Notes: generated from the letters alone by a model not told the origin. 64,000 bases of DNA from Actinomycetales bacterium (GCA_002919305.1 PKFB01000024.1:62001-126000), one strand, 5' to 3'. Positions 53,518 through 63,828 are shown, counted from the first letter of the stretch. Translations and numbers: made by a program.

Positions 53518-54537
53518 ATGGGGGAGGAACGCGTCGCGGAGGACCGGGATTTCACCACAGGCCCGCGGGCGTCCCCGGAGTCTCACGGCCACATACCGGT
53601 CATGCGGGAGCAGGTAGTCACGCTGCTCACGCCGGCCGTCGCTGACCGGGACGCGGTCTATCTGGACGCCACAGTCGGTCTCGGGGGCCATGCCGAGGCA
53701 CTGCTGGAACGCCACCCCCGGCTACGGTTGATCGGCCTGGACCGGGATCCGGTGGCCTTGGCCAGAGCCGGTGCCCGGCTGGGGCGTTTCGCCGACCGTG
53801 TTGAGCTGGTGCACGCCATATTCAGCGACCTCGCCACGGTGCTGGACGATCTGAGCGTTGACCGTGTCGACGCGGTGCTGTTCGACCTCGGTGTCTCCTC
53901 CCCGCAACTGGATGAGGTGTCGCGGGGCTTTTCCTACGCTCAGGACGCCCCCCTGGATATGCGGATGGACCAGACCGCCGGCGGCATCACCGCCGAGGAG
54001 ATCGTCAACAGTTACCCGGCGGAGCAACTGGCCCGCATCCTGCGGGAATACGGCGAGGAACGCTATGCGGGTCGCATCGCGGCGGCGATCGTCGCCGCGC
54101 GTCGCCGTCAGCGCCTGACCTCCAGCGCCCAGCTTGCTCAGCTGGTCCGAGACGCGATCCCCGCTCCGGCCCGCCGGCACGGCGGCCACCCGGCCAAGCG
54201 CACCTTCCAGGCGCTGCGGATTGAAGTCAACGGTGAATTGGAGGCGTTGCGTACGGCCTTACCCGACGCCTTGGCGAGGCTACGGGTGGGGGGACGACTC
54301 GTGGCTTTGTCCTACCACTCCCTGGAAGACCGGATCGTCAAACAGGTCTTGACCAGTCAGGCGCGCTCCAGCGCGCCTCCCGACCTACCGATCGAGCCGG
54401 AGAACATGGCTCCGACCCTCCGCCTGCTCACCCGGGGCGCCCAGCAGCCCGACGAGGTTGAGGTGGCGATCAATCCCAGAGCAGCGTCGGCGCGGTTGCG
54501 GGCCGCTGAGAAGATCAGGGAAGGTGGTGGACAGTGA
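53518..54537 (+). CDS. rsmH: 16S rRNA (cytosine-1402-N4)-methyltransferase
   Basis: 339 residues. Methylates C1402 in the ribosomal P site. Motifs: HIPVMREQVV at the start, DATVGLGGHAEALL (SAM), GLDRDPVAL, FDLGVSSPQLDEVSRGFSY, RMDQTAGGITAEEIVNSY, HPAKRTFQALRIEVNGEL and SYHSLEDRIVKQ. ATG 53518 follows AGGGGG. It overlaps the next gene by four bases (GTGA). Standard dcw position after mraZ. Confidence 0.95.
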   Translation: MGEERVAEDRDFTTGPRASPESHGHIPVMREQVVTLLTPAVADRDAVYLDATVGLGGHAEALLERHPRLRLIGLDRDPVALARAGARLGRFADRVELVHAIFSDLATVLDDLSVDRVDAVLFDLGVSSPQLDEVSRGFSYAQDAPLDMRMDQTAGGITAEEIVNSYPAEQLARILREYGEERYAGRIAAAIVAARRRQRLTSSAQLAQLVRDAIPAPARRHGGHPAKRTFQALRIEVNGELEALRTALPDALARLRVGGRLVALSYHSLEDRIVKQVLTSQARSSAPPDLPIEPENMAPTLRLLTRGAQQPDEVEVAINPRAASARLRAAEKIREGGGQ

Positions 54538-54962
54538 GGGCACGAGGTCACAACCTCGAAACAGCACAAGGGACATCCGCCGCTGCGTCGGCCTTACGGC
54601 AGGCCGGCACGGACAGCCGTACCTGGCTGCGAGTAGCGCCGCCACCACCCATCACGGCGCCCCGCCTGCCTTTTGTGCTTTTGGTCCTGCTGCTGGTCAC
54701 CGCCGGAATCCTCGGTCTTCTGATGCTCAACGCGAAGATCAACGAGGATGCGCTCCGGCTCAGCGCGCTGCGGGAGCAACAGTCCACTCTTGACGCGCAG
54801 GAGCAGCGGTTGATTTCGGAGCTAGCCGAGTTGGAAGACCCCGGCAATCTGGCCGCGGCGGCCCGGCGTTTGGGTTTGGTGCCTGCGGAGGCGCCGGCGT
54901 TCCTGGAGCTCCCCGACGGTCGTGTGATTGGTGTTCCCCGCCCCGCCGGGGCAGCCGAGTAG
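54534..54962 (+). CDS. ftsL: FtsL-like division protein
   Basis: 142 residues, GTG start overlapping the rsmH stop. A cytosolic N-terminus (1-42, TAPRLPF at the end), one membrane helix (VLLVLLLVTAGILGLLML) and an extracytoplasmic coiled coil (INEDALRLSALREQQSTLDAQEQRLISELAELEDP) followed by LAAAARRLGLVPAEAPAFLELPDG, the usual FtsL/DivIC-like end. It would bridge FtsQ and FtsI/FtsW in the divisome. Identified by topology and position, as sequence similarity of FtsL proteins is low. Corresponds to Rv2164c. Confidence 0.82.
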   Translation: MRARGHNLETAQGTSAAASALRQAGTDSRTWLRVAPPPPITAPRLPFVLLVLLLVTAGILGLLMLNAKINEDALRLSALREQQSTLDAQEQRLISELAELEDPGNLAAAARRLGLVPAEAPAFLELPDGRVIGVPRPAGAAE

Positions 54963-54983
54963 ACCAGAACGGATTGACATGGC

Positions 54984-57341
54984 GTGAGCGATTCTCGCGA
55001 GCACACCCCCCGGAGCCCGCGTGGGGAGTCCACCCGAAAGCCAGGCAGTGACGAGGCGGCCGCCGCCGCAGGGAGAGGCCGTACCTCGGACTCGCGGCGG
55101 GTGCACCGCGACGGCGATCCTGTCGTCGTGCCGTTGCGAGGCCGATCTGGCCTGTCCCAGGCCCGCCGGTACCGGCCCCGGGGCCGGACGATCCGCGAGG
55201 CGAGCGCGGACCGTGGCTCGGATCCTGTCCGGCCGACACTGCGGGTTGTCCGAGGGGGCGCCGTGGACTCCACACTTCCACGGCGCGGCGCCAGTCGAGA
55301 GTCGGGGGCCAACCGAGGCGCCGCGGTGTCCCGGGCCGGGATGGTCGGGCGAGGACAACGGAGCCGGGAACGCGGCACCACCCGGCAAACCGGGGCACGA
55401 GCGTCTCAAACCAGCGGTCGCGCCGCGGCAGCGACCCCCCGTAAGGCGCCTCTTGGCAGCGGAGTCAGACGATCCGCCACCGCTCAGGTCCGCGCCTCCG
55501 GCTCAACCCGGGGCGCATCTCGGCGCCGTACCCCCAGCGCCCCTTCCCGTCCCAGCCGTGTCCTGCGTCGCATCCAGACTCTGCAACGCCCACGCAAACC
55601 GATTCGGCTGGGGAATCCCATGCGGCGGCTGCGCCTGAGCACCGTGGTGCTGGTCTCCCTCTTCGTGATCATCGCGGGGCGCCTGGTGCAGATCCAATTG
55701 ACCGAAGCCGACGTGTACGCCGCCAACGCGATGGAGCAACGGAGTGTGGAGATCCCACTGCCGGCTCCTCGCGGTTCGATCCTCGACCGTACCGGCGCCA
55801 TCCTCGCCCACAGCGTCGAGGCTCGTTACGTGTACGCCGATCCGTCGCTTGTGGAGGATCCGGAGGCCGTGGCGGCACAGCTGTCCCCACTGCTGGGGAT
55901 CCAACGCTCTGTCCTGGCCGAGCAGATGCGGCCGCGTACCTTCGACAATGGTGAGCCGGTCCGGTTCGTCTATCTAGCCCGTGGGGTGCCGATCGAAATC
56001 GGGGATCGGGTGGTGGAGCTGGACATCCCAGGGATCGGGGTACGCCGCGACGAACGGCGGGAGGTACCCGGGCATGGGCTGGCCTCCAACGTGATCGGCT
56101 TCACCGGGACGGACAACGGGGAAGATATCGTCGGCCGCACCGGCCTGGAGGCGCGCTACGACGCGGTGCTCCAGGGCGTCGATGGGGTGCGGATCCAGGA
56201 GCAGGGCCGCAGCGGTGAGGCCATCCCCAACGGCTACCAACGCACCACACCAGCGCGGCCCGGGAGTTCACTCCAACTCACCCTGGACCGGGATCTGCAG
56301 TACGCGGTCCAGAACGCCCTCGATGCTCAGATGCGGCAGATGGGGGCCTACTTCGGTGCGGCGGTGGTGCTGGAGGCGCGGACCGGCGAGATCCTCGCCC
56401 TGGCCAGCTGGCCCACCTACGACGCGGCGAACCCCCGAAATGTCACGCCGGAGCAGTTGATGGATTACGCCACTGGCGCGGTGGTGGAACCCGGCTCGGT
56501 CCACAAGGCCATCGTGATCGCCGCTGCCTTGGAGGAGGGGATCATTACCCCCGAGTCCACTCCGGTGGTGCCGCCGAGTATTGAACGGGGTGGCGAGGTC
56601 TACACGGACACCCACCCACATGACACCCGGCCGATGACCATCGCCGGGATCCTGGCCCATTCCTCCAATGTGGGCACTATCCAGATCGCCGATGAGTTGG
56701 GCGCACAGCGGCTGTATGAATACCAGCGCGCCTTCGGGCTGGGGACGAGCACATCGTGTGGGTTGCCCGGTGAGGCGTCCGGTATCGTGCAGCCGCCGGA
56801 GAACTGGAGCGGCTCCAGCTACGGCTCCATCCCCCTGGGGTTGGGGGTGGCGGTCACGCCGTTGCAGATGACCGCGGCGTACGCGGCCATCGCCAACGAC
56901 GGAGTGTGGGTCCAACCGCACCTGGTCCAAGGCATCATCAACGCGGATGGGGAGTTCCAACCGGCCGAGGAGCCGGAGCGGCGGCGTGTGATCTCGGAGC
57001 AGACGGCGGCCCAGATGCGTCAACTGCTGGAGGCGCCCGTGGTGGCCGAGGGCGGCACCGCCCACAGCGCCCAGATCGAGGGGTATCGGGTAGCCGGTAA
57101 GACCGGCACCGGCATGCGGGTGGTGGACGGAGAGTATGCGCCGGGGGACATCGCATCCTTCGTCGGGATGGCACCGGCCGATGACCCACGATTCGTGGTC
57201 GGGGTGTTCGCCCATGTGCCCAGCGGAGGCGGTGGCGGAGTGGCCGGGCCGGTGTTTGCGGACGTGATGCGGTTCGCGCTCCAGCGCTACGCCGTGCCCC
57301 CTACCGGTACCACGTCCCCGCACTTTGAGATCTATGCCTGA
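54984..57341 (+). CDS. ftsI: Division-specific penicillin-binding protein (PBP2b/FtsI)
   Basis: 785 residues, GTG start. Class B transpeptidase that crosslinks septal peptidoglycan. An unusually long, Arg/Ser/Gly-rich cytosolic tail (about 215 residues) precedes the membrane helix (about 218-233) and dimerisation domain (SVEIPLPAPRGSILDRTGAILA). The catalytic Ser505-x-x-Lys508 is in EPGSVHKAIV, SxN is in HSSNVGT, and KTG is in AGKTGTGM. Long tails of this type occur in mycobacterial PbpB. FtsL is directly upstream. The usual next gene, murE, is displaced by two antisense genes. Confidence 0.94.
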   Translation: MSDSREHTPRSPRGESTRKPGSDEAAAAAGRGRTSDSRRVHRDGDPVVVPLRGRSGLSQARRYRPRGRTIREASADRGSDPVRPTLRVVRGGAVDSTLPRRGASRESGANRGAAVSRAGMVGRGQRSRERGTTRQTGARASQTSGRAAAATPRKAPLGSGVRRSATAQVRASGSTRGASRRRTPSAPSRPSRVLRRIQTLQRPRKPIRLGNPMRRLRLSTVVLVSLFVIIAGRLVQIQLTEADVYAANAMEQRSVEIPLPAPRGSILDRTGAILAHSVEARYVYADPSLVEDPEAVAAQLSPLLGIQRSVLAEQMRPRTFDNGEPVRFVYLARGVPIEIGDRVVELDIPGIGVRRDERREVPGHGLASNVIGFTGTDNGEDIVGRTGLEARYDAVLQGVDGVRIQEQGRSGEAIPNGYQRTTPARPGSSLQLTLDRDLQYAVQNALDAQMRQMGAYFGAAVVLEARTGEILALASWPTYDAANPRNVTPEQLMDYATGAVVEPGSVHKAIVIAAALEEGIITPESTPVVPPSIERGGEVYTDTHPHDTRPMTIAGILAHSSNVGTIQIADELGAQRLYEYQRAFGLGTSTSCGLPGEASGIVQPPENWSGSSYGSIPLGLGVAVTPLQMTAAYAAIANDGVWVQPHLVQGIINADGEFQPAEEPERRRVISEQTAAQMRQLLEAPVVAEGGTAHSAQIEGYRVAGKTGTGMRVVDGEYAPGDIASFVGMAPADDPRFVVGVFAHVPSGGGGGVAGPVFADVMRFALQRYAVPPTGTTSPHFEIYA

Positions 57342-57430
57342 CGCTGACTGTCGTGTGAGCCTGTCGTGTGGGCGGGCCGGTCCACGGCGTGTGAGTTGAC
57401 CCACCGTCAGGCTCCACTGCCCCGCCGGCT

Positions 57431-58018
57431 TCAGACGGTGAGGTGGAGCCGTCCGGTGTGGGCCTGGACAGCGGCCTCGAAGACCTCAGTGGCGTCGCCG
57501 GGACGCCACTGAGTGGCGGTGGGCGGGCTCATCCAGTAGACGCGGTTCCGTAGGTACGGCGTGGGAGAAGCCGGTGCCCAGGAATCCTTGCCGTGCAGCG
57601 TCACATCACGGCAGCCGTTGAGGGCCGCGGGCAGAACAGAACCTGGAGTGATCACGAACAGCCACTTTTTATCGGGGGTGATCGCGGTGGGGCACCGCGC
57701 CCCGATGTGGTGATGGGTCGGGGAACCGATATGCGCGGGCACCTCCAACACGTCAAAGCGGTGACCGGTGACGAGGGCGATGCCCCACGGGGTGGTGGAC
57801 CAGATCCGATCGACGTGAGCGACGTGGACGGTGGCGAGTTCCCGCCAACGCGCCAAGGGGTGTGGGCCAAGAACCCGACAGTGAGGGTCGCCGCAGTCGT
57901 AGCCGCCGTGGATGGGGATGGCCATGGGTGCCACAGGCCACCCCGCTTCCGCGTACCGGCGGGCGGCGGTGTGGAGGCGGCGATGAATGTGGCGGGCCCA
58001 CAAGGTCTGAGGGGTCAT
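57431..58018 (-). CDS. Prim-Pol-like protein (bifunctional DNA primase/polymerase family), active site degenerate
   Basis: 195 residues. The fold resembles the N-terminal domain of actinobacterial Prim-Pol proteins: LHTAARRYAEAGWPVAP, a Cys pair in YDCGDPHC, HPLARWRELA, and WGIALVTGHRFDVLEVPAHIG. The last segment is where catalytic members have an Asp-x-Asp. Here it reads Asp-Val-Leu-Glu-Val-Pro, so the metal site looks incomplete, a state I recall as common in short actinobacterial members. ATG 58018 overlaps the stop of the upstream gene by four bases (ATGA), so the pair is translationally coupled. It is antisense to, and inside, the dcw cluster. Function unknown. Confidence 0.72.
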   Translation of the reverse strand: MTPQTLWARHIHRRLHTAARRYAEAGWPVAPMAIPIHGGYDCGDPHCRVLGPHPLARWRELATVHVAHVDRIWSTTPWGIALVTGHRFDVLEVPAHIGSPTHHHIGARCPTAITPDKKWLFVITPGSVLPAALNGCRDVTLHGKDSWAPASPTPYLRNRVYWMSPPTATQWRPGDATEVFEAAVQAHTGRLHLTV

Positions 58019-59256
58019 CGGACCCGTGACGGCTCAGGAACGGCGTCGCCATGGAGCCGTTCTGACACCGGGGCCGGGTGGTGGGCGTTCCGCATCGGAG
58101 ATGTCCCTTTGGTCAGCGGCGAGCCGGCGAAGCTTCCGTACCACAAGGTCCGCGCACCGGGCCACGGCTGGGGCCGCAAGCCATGGGGCGCCAGGATCTC
58201 CTCGATGAGCCGACGCGCACGCAGGTAGTAGGCGAGCTGGTGGGCGCCGCGTACCCGCAAGGCCTCTGTAAGCGGCGTACGGCCCTGGAACACCTCCAGG
58301 TGAGGGAAGACAGTCAGGTGCGGCGCGAGCGCGCGCAGCCGACGACTCAACTCCTCCAGAGGGTCCAATCCGACGCTGTAGGTCAACGAGGTGTCCAACC
58401 CGGCGGCGCGGGCGTGTGCGAGGAGGCCCGGCATGGCGGTGGGCGTCAGGCTGGCCTTGCCGGCGGGGAGCAGGAGGGGACGCCGGGTGAAGTGCTCAAT
58501 GCTCAACAGCAGCAGGGCAGGAGCGACATCCTGGGCGATCAGCCGGAACGCCTGATCGCTGCGAAGCGCACAGGTCACCAGGCTGATCCTGGCCGGTACA
58601 TCGTGGGCACGTAGGACCTGCCGCAGCGCCCGGGCGCGTACCAAGACAGCGGTCTCGGCTTCGCAACAGGCGGTGGTGAGCAGGACCTCCTCAAGATCAG
58701 TCAGGCGGCGCCCCGGGGGAAGCCCGTCGGCGATGGTCCGCAGCAGACGGGTGCATTCTTCAAGCGGCCGTGTACGCAACCCCTCGAAGTCCGGTGCAGA
58801 GGTGACAGCGCTGAGAGGGCAGCCACAGCCAGGGCATCGGGAGCCCGCACCGGGGCCGATGACAGCCAAGCGGCCATCCGCCCGAAGCGGCCCTTCGGGC
58901 CGCTCGTCGGCCTCGATGTTCGTCACGATCGCGACCGGGGTGTTCTCCACCCTCAATTCACCGGTGGGTCTTAGGCCGCTTTCGCGCGTGGCGTCGGGGG
59001 CGAGGTGGAGCCGGAACGGGGAACCCGCGCGTCCGGTCAGCACCATCACCTGGTGCTCGTCCGTTGGGGAGGCGCCTTCCACGGTGGGGCGGAGCGTGAG
59101 GCGGACCCGACTGTCCAGGCGGTCATGGATGCCGTAGAGGGAGAGCGCGATCAGAACGGCCTCAGGGAGCTCCACGCGGTACCGGTGGGCCTGTTGTTCC
59201 CACACCGACAGGATCGACCGGTGGGGTCGGGTATCGACCGGATGGCGTTCGGGCAT
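58015..59256 (-). CDS. Radical-SAM-like protein without canonical cysteine motif
   Basis: 413 residues from ATG 59256, nine bases after GGAGGAG. The C-terminal half resembles radical SAM barrels: SIEHFTRRPLLLPAGKASLT, LLAHARAAGLDTSLTYSVGLDPLEELSRRLRALAPHLTVFPHLEVFQ, HQLAYYLRARRLIEEILAPHGLRPQPW. The N-terminal part has SRCPGCGCPL, a Cys-x2-Cys-x-Cys group rather than Cys-x3-Cys-x2-Cys, plus TTACCEAE. It may hold an atypical iron-sulfur or zinc site, or have lost chemistry. It is coupled to the Prim-Pol-like gene. The last 35 residues are low-complexity. Family assignment is by pattern only and moderate at best. Confidence 0.6.
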   Translation of the reverse strand: MPERHPVDTRPHRSILSVWEQQAHRYRVELPEAVLIALSLYGIHDRLDSRVRLTLRPTVEGASPTDEHQVMVLTGRAGSPFRLHLAPDATRESGLRPTGELRVENTPVAIVTNIEADERPEGPLRADGRLAVIGPGAGSRCPGCGCPLSAVTSAPDFEGLRTRPLEECTRLLRTIADGLPPGRRLTDLEEVLLTTACCEAETAVLVRARALRQVLRAHDVPARISLVTCALRSDQAFRLIAQDVAPALLLLSIEHFTRRPLLLPAGKASLTPTAMPGLLAHARAAGLDTSLTYSVGLDPLEELSRRLRALAPHLTVFPHLEVFQGRTPLTEALRVRGAHQLAYYLRARRLIEEILAPHGLRPQPWPGARTLWYGSFAGSPLTKGTSPMRNAHHPAPVSERLHGDAVPEPSRVR

Positions 59257-59615
59257 AAGACCGGTTCTCCTCCAACGGGGGTGTTCAGGCGGGAGGACGC
59301 GTACCCGGAGGTGGCGACCACCCGTAGGTGGCCGCCACGGTTCTCCGAGGGTGACTGGTGTTACCGAAGGTGATGTCCGCATCACCGATTGCAGAACGTA
59401 ACAAGCTGTTCTGACCTGCTACAACGCGGAATCGTGAATGATCGGTGCTCATAATCGGCGCGACCGATCAACACGGGTAGTGGCTGATCGCGAAAACAGG
59501 CATGATCAGCTCGCGTTGGCCCGTAGAGGTGGTATGAGGGCGTGGCGAGCGGCACATGATCGCCTGAGCTGGTCATTTCACGTGGTCAGCGGTCCGGTGG
59601 ATGAGAGGGGGCGTG

Positions 59616-61313
59616 ATGGATCTACCCGGACTCGGGCGCCCGACGAAGGCGGGCCCAACGATGACGGTATGGTCTCCACCCGTGTCCGGATTTCCGCGTC
59701 CTTCCACGGCGCGTTCCGTACCGCTGACGGCGCTCGCCACCCGGCTCGGCGTCCATGTCGTGACCAGTGGTGATGATGTGGACGCCCGTACAGGCGACGT
59801 CCACGTCACCGGTGTCACCCTCGCCAGTGGTTCGGTTCAGCCCGGTGATCTTTACGCCGCACTTCCCGGCTCCCGACGGCACGGTGCCGAATTCATCGCA
59901 CAGGCCCGCCAGGCGGGCGCGGTCGCGGTCCTCACCGACCACGCCGGCGCCACCGCGGCGGCCGCCGTTGGACTGCCGGCGTTGGTGGTCGACAACCCAC
60001 GGGCAGCCCTGGGCGGAATCGCCGCTCAGATCTACGGGGACCCCACCAGTCGGCTGCCGGTTATCGGAATCACTGGCACGAACGGTAAAACCTCCACCAC
60101 TTATCTCATCGAGGCCGGCCTCCGCGCAGCGGGGCACCGGACCGCCCTGATCGGCACGGTGGAGACCCGCCTCGGGGACGTCCGACTGGCCAGCGAACGC
60201 ACCACGCCCGAGTCACCGGAACTGCAGGCGCTGTTGGCGGTGGCGCTGGAACGGGGCGTCACGGCGGCCGTCATGGAGGTATCCAGCCACGCGCTGGCGT
60301 TGGAGAGGGTCACAGGGACCCGGTTCGCGGTAGGGGCGTTCACCAACTTCGGCCACGAGCACCTGGACTTTCACGGCACTATCGACGAGTACTTCGCGGC
60401 CAAGGCCCGCTTGTTCGACGGCCGGTGCGCGCACGAGGTCGTCAACCTGCGCAGCCCACAGGCTCACGGGTTGGTGAAGGCGGACACGATCACGGTGGCC
60501 GCCGCCGATGTCGCGCCAGACCGGGCAGTGACCTGGCGGGCTGGAACCGTCAGGCCCGAGGGCTTCGACCAGCACGTCACCGTGACGGGCCAGGACGGGA
60601 CGCGAGTGGAGCTGACAGTACGGATTCCGGGCGCGCACAACGTCGAAAACGCGTTGGTCGCCCTGGCCTGCCTGACGGCGGTGGGGGTCGACCCAGAGGT
60701 GGCGGCGGCGGGAATCGCCAGCTGCCCAGGGGTACCTGGACGTATGGAAAAAGTAACGGCGCCGGGACCGGTGCTCGGCGTGGTCGACTACGCCCATAAA
60801 CCGGACGCCGTTAGGACCGTGCTGACCGCGCTCAGCGAGATCACGCCCGGACGGCTGCTGTGCGTCATCGGCGCCGGCGGGGACCGGGACCACGGCAAGC
60901 GTGCTCTGATGGGCGAGGCTGCGGCTCGGTACGCGGACGTGGTGATCGTGACCGATGACAATCCGCGTACCGAGGACCCGGCCGCCATCCGGGCCGCGGT
61001 GCTGCGGGGAACCGCCGAGGTGCCGGGCGCCACGGTCCGAGAGGTGGCCGATCGTCGGGCGGCGATCATCGCAGCCGTCGCGGAGGCCGGCCCCGGCGAC
61101 ACTATCGCGGTCTTGGGCAAGGGCCATGAACAGAAACAGGAGGTGGCCGGGCAGGTGCTGCCCTTCGACGACCGTATGGAGCTGGCGGCGGCGCTGACCG
61201 CCCGGTTCTCTGATCCGTCCCTGGCCCATGACGGGACGGAGCCTTCAGACCAACGGTCGCTACTGCACCCTTCAACACAGAGCGGACCTAAACAGACGGG
61301 AGCCTGCCGGTGA
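59616..61313 (+). CDS. murE: UDP-N-acetylmuramoyl-L-alanyl-D-glutamate:meso-diaminopimelate ligase
   Basis: About 565 residues. ATP loop GITGTNGKTSTTYL, SSHALALERV, FTNFGHEHLDFHGT (carbamylated Lys region follows: YFAAKARLF), and the amino-acid selectivity motif DDNPRTEDP, which marks meso-DAP enzymes. So the peptidoglycan contains meso-DAP. ATG 59616 is taken because AGGGGG lies four bases upstream. ATG 59661 is also possible. The Ser/Gln-rich C-terminus is an extension. It overlaps murF by four bases. Confidence 0.94.
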   Translation: MDLPGLGRPTKAGPTMTVWSPPVSGFPRPSTARSVPLTALATRLGVHVVTSGDDVDARTGDVHVTGVTLASGSVQPGDLYAALPGSRRHGAEFIAQARQAGAVAVLTDHAGATAAAAVGLPALVVDNPRAALGGIAAQIYGDPTSRLPVIGITGTNGKTSTTYLIEAGLRAAGHRTALIGTVETRLGDVRLASERTTPESPELQALLAVALERGVTAAVMEVSSHALALERVTGTRFAVGAFTNFGHEHLDFHGTIDEYFAAKARLFDGRCAHEVVNLRSPQAHGLVKADTITVAAADVAPDRAVTWRAGTVRPEGFDQHVTVTGQDGTRVELTVRIPGAHNVENALVALACLTAVGVDPEVAAAGIASCPGVPGRMEKVTAPGPVLGVVDYAHKPDAVRTVLTALSEITPGRLLCVIGAGGDRDHGKRALMGEAAARYADVVIVTDDNPRTEDPAAIRAAVLRGTAEVPGATVREVADRRAAIIAAVAEAGPGDTIAVLGKGHEQKQEVAGQVLPFDDRMELAAALTARFSDPSLAHDGTEPSDQRSLLHPSTQSGPKQTGACR

Positions 61314-62734
61314 TTCCGCTGACCCTGGCCGAGGTGGCCGAAGCCACCGGTGGCCGCCTGACGGGTGGCGCGGACCCGACGACCCGGGTGACCGGTCCGC
61401 TCGAGTACGACTCTCGGAAGGTCACGCCGGGCGGGTTGTTCCTGGCATTGCCCGGGGAACGCGTCGACGGCCATGACTTCGCCGCCGACGCCATCGGACG
61501 AGGCGCCGTCGCGGTACTCGCCGGCCGTGAGGTGGATGTCCCAGCGATCGTCGTAGCCGATCAGCTGCCGGCGCTGGGGCGGCTCGCGCGCGCCGTCGTG
61601 AACCGGCTCCCCGAGCTGACCGTGGTCGGAGTGACCGGCTCCTCGGGTAAGACCACCACCAAGGACCTGATCGGACAGTTGTTGGCCAGGTTGGGTCCTA
61701 CGGTGGCGCCGCCGGGCACCCTCAACAACGAGCTCGGCCACCCGTACACGGTCCTCAAGGCCACCCAGGACACCCGCTTCCTGGTGTTGGAGAAAGCCGC
61801 GCGTGGGGTGGGGCACATTGAATATCTGTGCCAGATCGCGCCCCCACGGATCGGCGTGGTGATCAACGTGGGGGTCGCTCACATCGGTGAGTTCGGTTCC
61901 CTGGAGGTCACCGCCGCTGCCAAGGCCGAGCTGGTCGAGGCGCTGCCGTCTGAGGGCGTGGCGATCCTCAACGCCGACGACCCCAGGGTGGCGGCCATGG
62001 CGGACCGTACGCGCGCACGGGTGGTCCTGGTGGGGGAGGCGCCCCATGCCGAGCTGCGCGCCGTCGATGTTCAGCTCGATGCGCGGGGCTGCCCCGCGTA
62101 CACCCTGGTGACCCCGGAGGGGAGCACCCGAGTGAGGCTGCGCCTGTCCGGTGCCCACCAGGTCGGCAACACCCTGGCCGCCGCGGCGGTAGCCCGCGAG
62201 GCCGGGATGGGACTGGATGAGCTGGGTCAGGCTTTGAGTGACCTGACCGTAGTCTCCAGCCGAAGAATGGATGTGTTCGACCGCCCCGATGGTGTGACCG
62301 TCATCGACGACTCCTACAACGCCAACCCTGGCTCCATGGCGGCCGCTCTCCGCGCGTTGGTCGCCATCGGGCGAGGACGGCGCACCTGGGCGGTGTTGGG
62401 ATACATGGCTGAGCTGGGTGAGGCAGAGACCGCCGGCCATGAGGAGGTCGGCGCCCTGGCGGCCCAGCTGGGGGTGGACCAGATCGTGGTGGTTGGGCCC
62501 GCGGCGGCGGCGATCGCAACCGGCGCCGCCACACAAGCGGACTGGGGAGGAGAGACGGTGCAGGTAGCTGACCAGGAGGCGGCAGTGGACCTGCTAACGC
62601 GGCGACTACAGCCGGGCGATGTGGTGTTGGTGAAAGGATCCCGGTACCAGACCTGGGATATCGCTGACGCGTTGCGTGCCGCTGGGGAGCAGCCTGCCCC
62701 GGCTACGGCCGCGGAGTGGGGGCCCCAGGCATGA
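61310..62734 (+). CDS. murF: UDP-N-acetylmuramoyl-tripeptide:D-alanyl-D-alanine ligase
   Basis: 474 residues, GTG start overlapping the murE stop (GTGA). Adds D-Ala-D-Ala to the peptidoglycan precursor. Motifs: [60 protein letters not shown] and [11 protein letters not shown]. The usual Glu-Met-Gly-Ala segment reads [13 protein letters not shown], a small local change. It overlaps mraY by four bases. Confidence 0.95.
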   Translation: MIPLTLAEVAEATGGRLTGGADPTTRVTGPLEYDSRKVTPGGLFLALPGERVDGHDFAADAIGRGAVAVLAGREVDVPAIVVADQLPALGRLARAVVNRLPELTVVGVTGSSGKTTTKDLIGQLLARLGPTVAPPGTLNNELGHPYTVLKATQDTRFLVLEKAARGVGHIEYLCQIAPPRIGVVINVGVAHIGEFGSLEVTAAAKAELVEALPSEGVAILNADDPRVAAMADRTRARVVLVGEAPHAELRAVDVQLDARGCPAYTLVTPEGSTRVRLRLSGAHQVGNTLAAAAVAREAGMGLDELGQALSDLTVVSSRRMDVFDRPDGVTVIDDSYNANPGSMAAALRALVAIGRGRRTWAVLGYMAELGEAETAGHEEVGALAAQLGVDQIVVVGPAAAAIATGAATQADWGGETVQVADQEAAVDLLTRRLQPGDVVLVKGSRYQTWDIADALRAAGEQPAPATAAEWGPQA

Positions 62735-63828
62735 GATCGGTCATCGTCGCGGCCTTCGTCGCTTTCGCGATCTCGCTGTTCTGCACCCCCATCGCGATCA
62801 AGTACTTCCGCCGGCTGCGGGTGGGGCAGCCGATCCGGGAGGAGCTGGGGTTGGCCGCCCACGAGGGCAAGAAAGGCACCCCCACGATGGGCGGTGTGGT
62901 GTTCATCCTCGCCACCGTCATCGCCTACATCGTCGGCCACTTGGTGCTGGCCACCATGCCGGAGTCCGCGACCCGGCATCACGGCCCGACCGTCACCGGG
63001 GTGGTGCTGCTGGGCCTGTTCGTCTTCTGCGGCCTGGTGGGTTTCCTTGACGACTTCCTGAAGGTCCGTAAACGCAACAGCCTCGGCCTGAACAAGCGTG
63101 GCAAAGTGATCGGCCAGTTCGTGGTCGGCCTCTTCTTCGGAGTCCTGGCGCTGTACATCCCCAACAGCCAGGGCATCACGGTTGCCTCCGATCACATCAC
63201 CTTCGTCGGGGACATCGACTGGCTGCGGATCGGCAACATCGCCTCGGTGATCCTGTTCTCGTTCGTGGTGATCGCGGCCTCCAACGGGGTCAACCTCACC
63301 GACGGTCTGGATGGCCTGGCCACCGGCTCATCGGTCATGGTGCTCGCCGCGTACGTGGCCATCGGTTTCTGGCAGTACCGGCACGCCTGCGCAGACCCCT
63401 CGACCCCCCTGTACTGCTACGACGTTCGGGACCCGCTGGAGATCGCCTTGGTGGCCGGCGCGGCGGTGGGGGCCCTCTTCGGGTTCCTGTGGTGGAACGC
63501 CTCACCCGCCCGGATCTTCATGGGTGACACCGGCGCGCTCGGGCTGGGTGGTCTGATCGGTGGCCTGGCGATGGCCTCCAAGACCTTGCTGCTGCTGCCG
63601 ATCCTGGGCGGCCTCTTCGTGATCATCACGATGTCGGTGATCATCCAGATCATCTCGTTCCGCAGCACCGGCCGCCGGGTCTTCCGGATGGCGCCCCTGC
63701 AGCACCACTTCGAACTGGCCGGATGGAGCGAGGTCAACATCGTCATCCGGTTCTGGATCATCTGCGGTATCGGCGTGGCGATCGGGCTCGGCCTGTTCTA
63801 CGCCGACTTCCTGGCGGTGGTCGGCTGA
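62731..63828 (+). CDS. mraY: Phospho-N-acetylmuramoyl-pentapeptide transferase (lipid I synthase)
   Basis: 365 residues from ATG 62731 (ATGA overlap with murF). A GTG 15 bases upstream is less likely. About ten membrane helices. Signatures: [64 protein letters not shown] and [14 protein letters not shown]. It transfers the muramyl-pentapeptide to undecaprenyl phosphate in the membrane. Stop and murD start share one base (TGATG). Confidence 0.96.
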   Translation: MRSVIVAAFVAFAISLFCTPIAIKYFRRLRVGQPIREELGLAAHEGKKGTPTMGGVVFILATVIAYIVGHLVLATMPESATRHHGPTVTGVVLLGLFVFCGLVGFLDDFLKVRKRNSLGLNKRGKVIGQFVVGLFFGVLALYIPNSQGITVASDHITFVGDIDWLRIGNIASVILFSFVVIAASNGVNLTDGLDGLATGSSVMVLAAYVAIGFWQYRHACADPSTPLYCYDVRDPLEIALVAGAAVGALFGFLWWNASPARIFMGDTGALGLGGLIGGLAMASKTLLLLPILGGLFVIITMSVIIQIISFRSTGRRVFRMAPLQHHFELAGWSEVNIVIRFWIICGIGVAIGLGLFYADFLAVVG

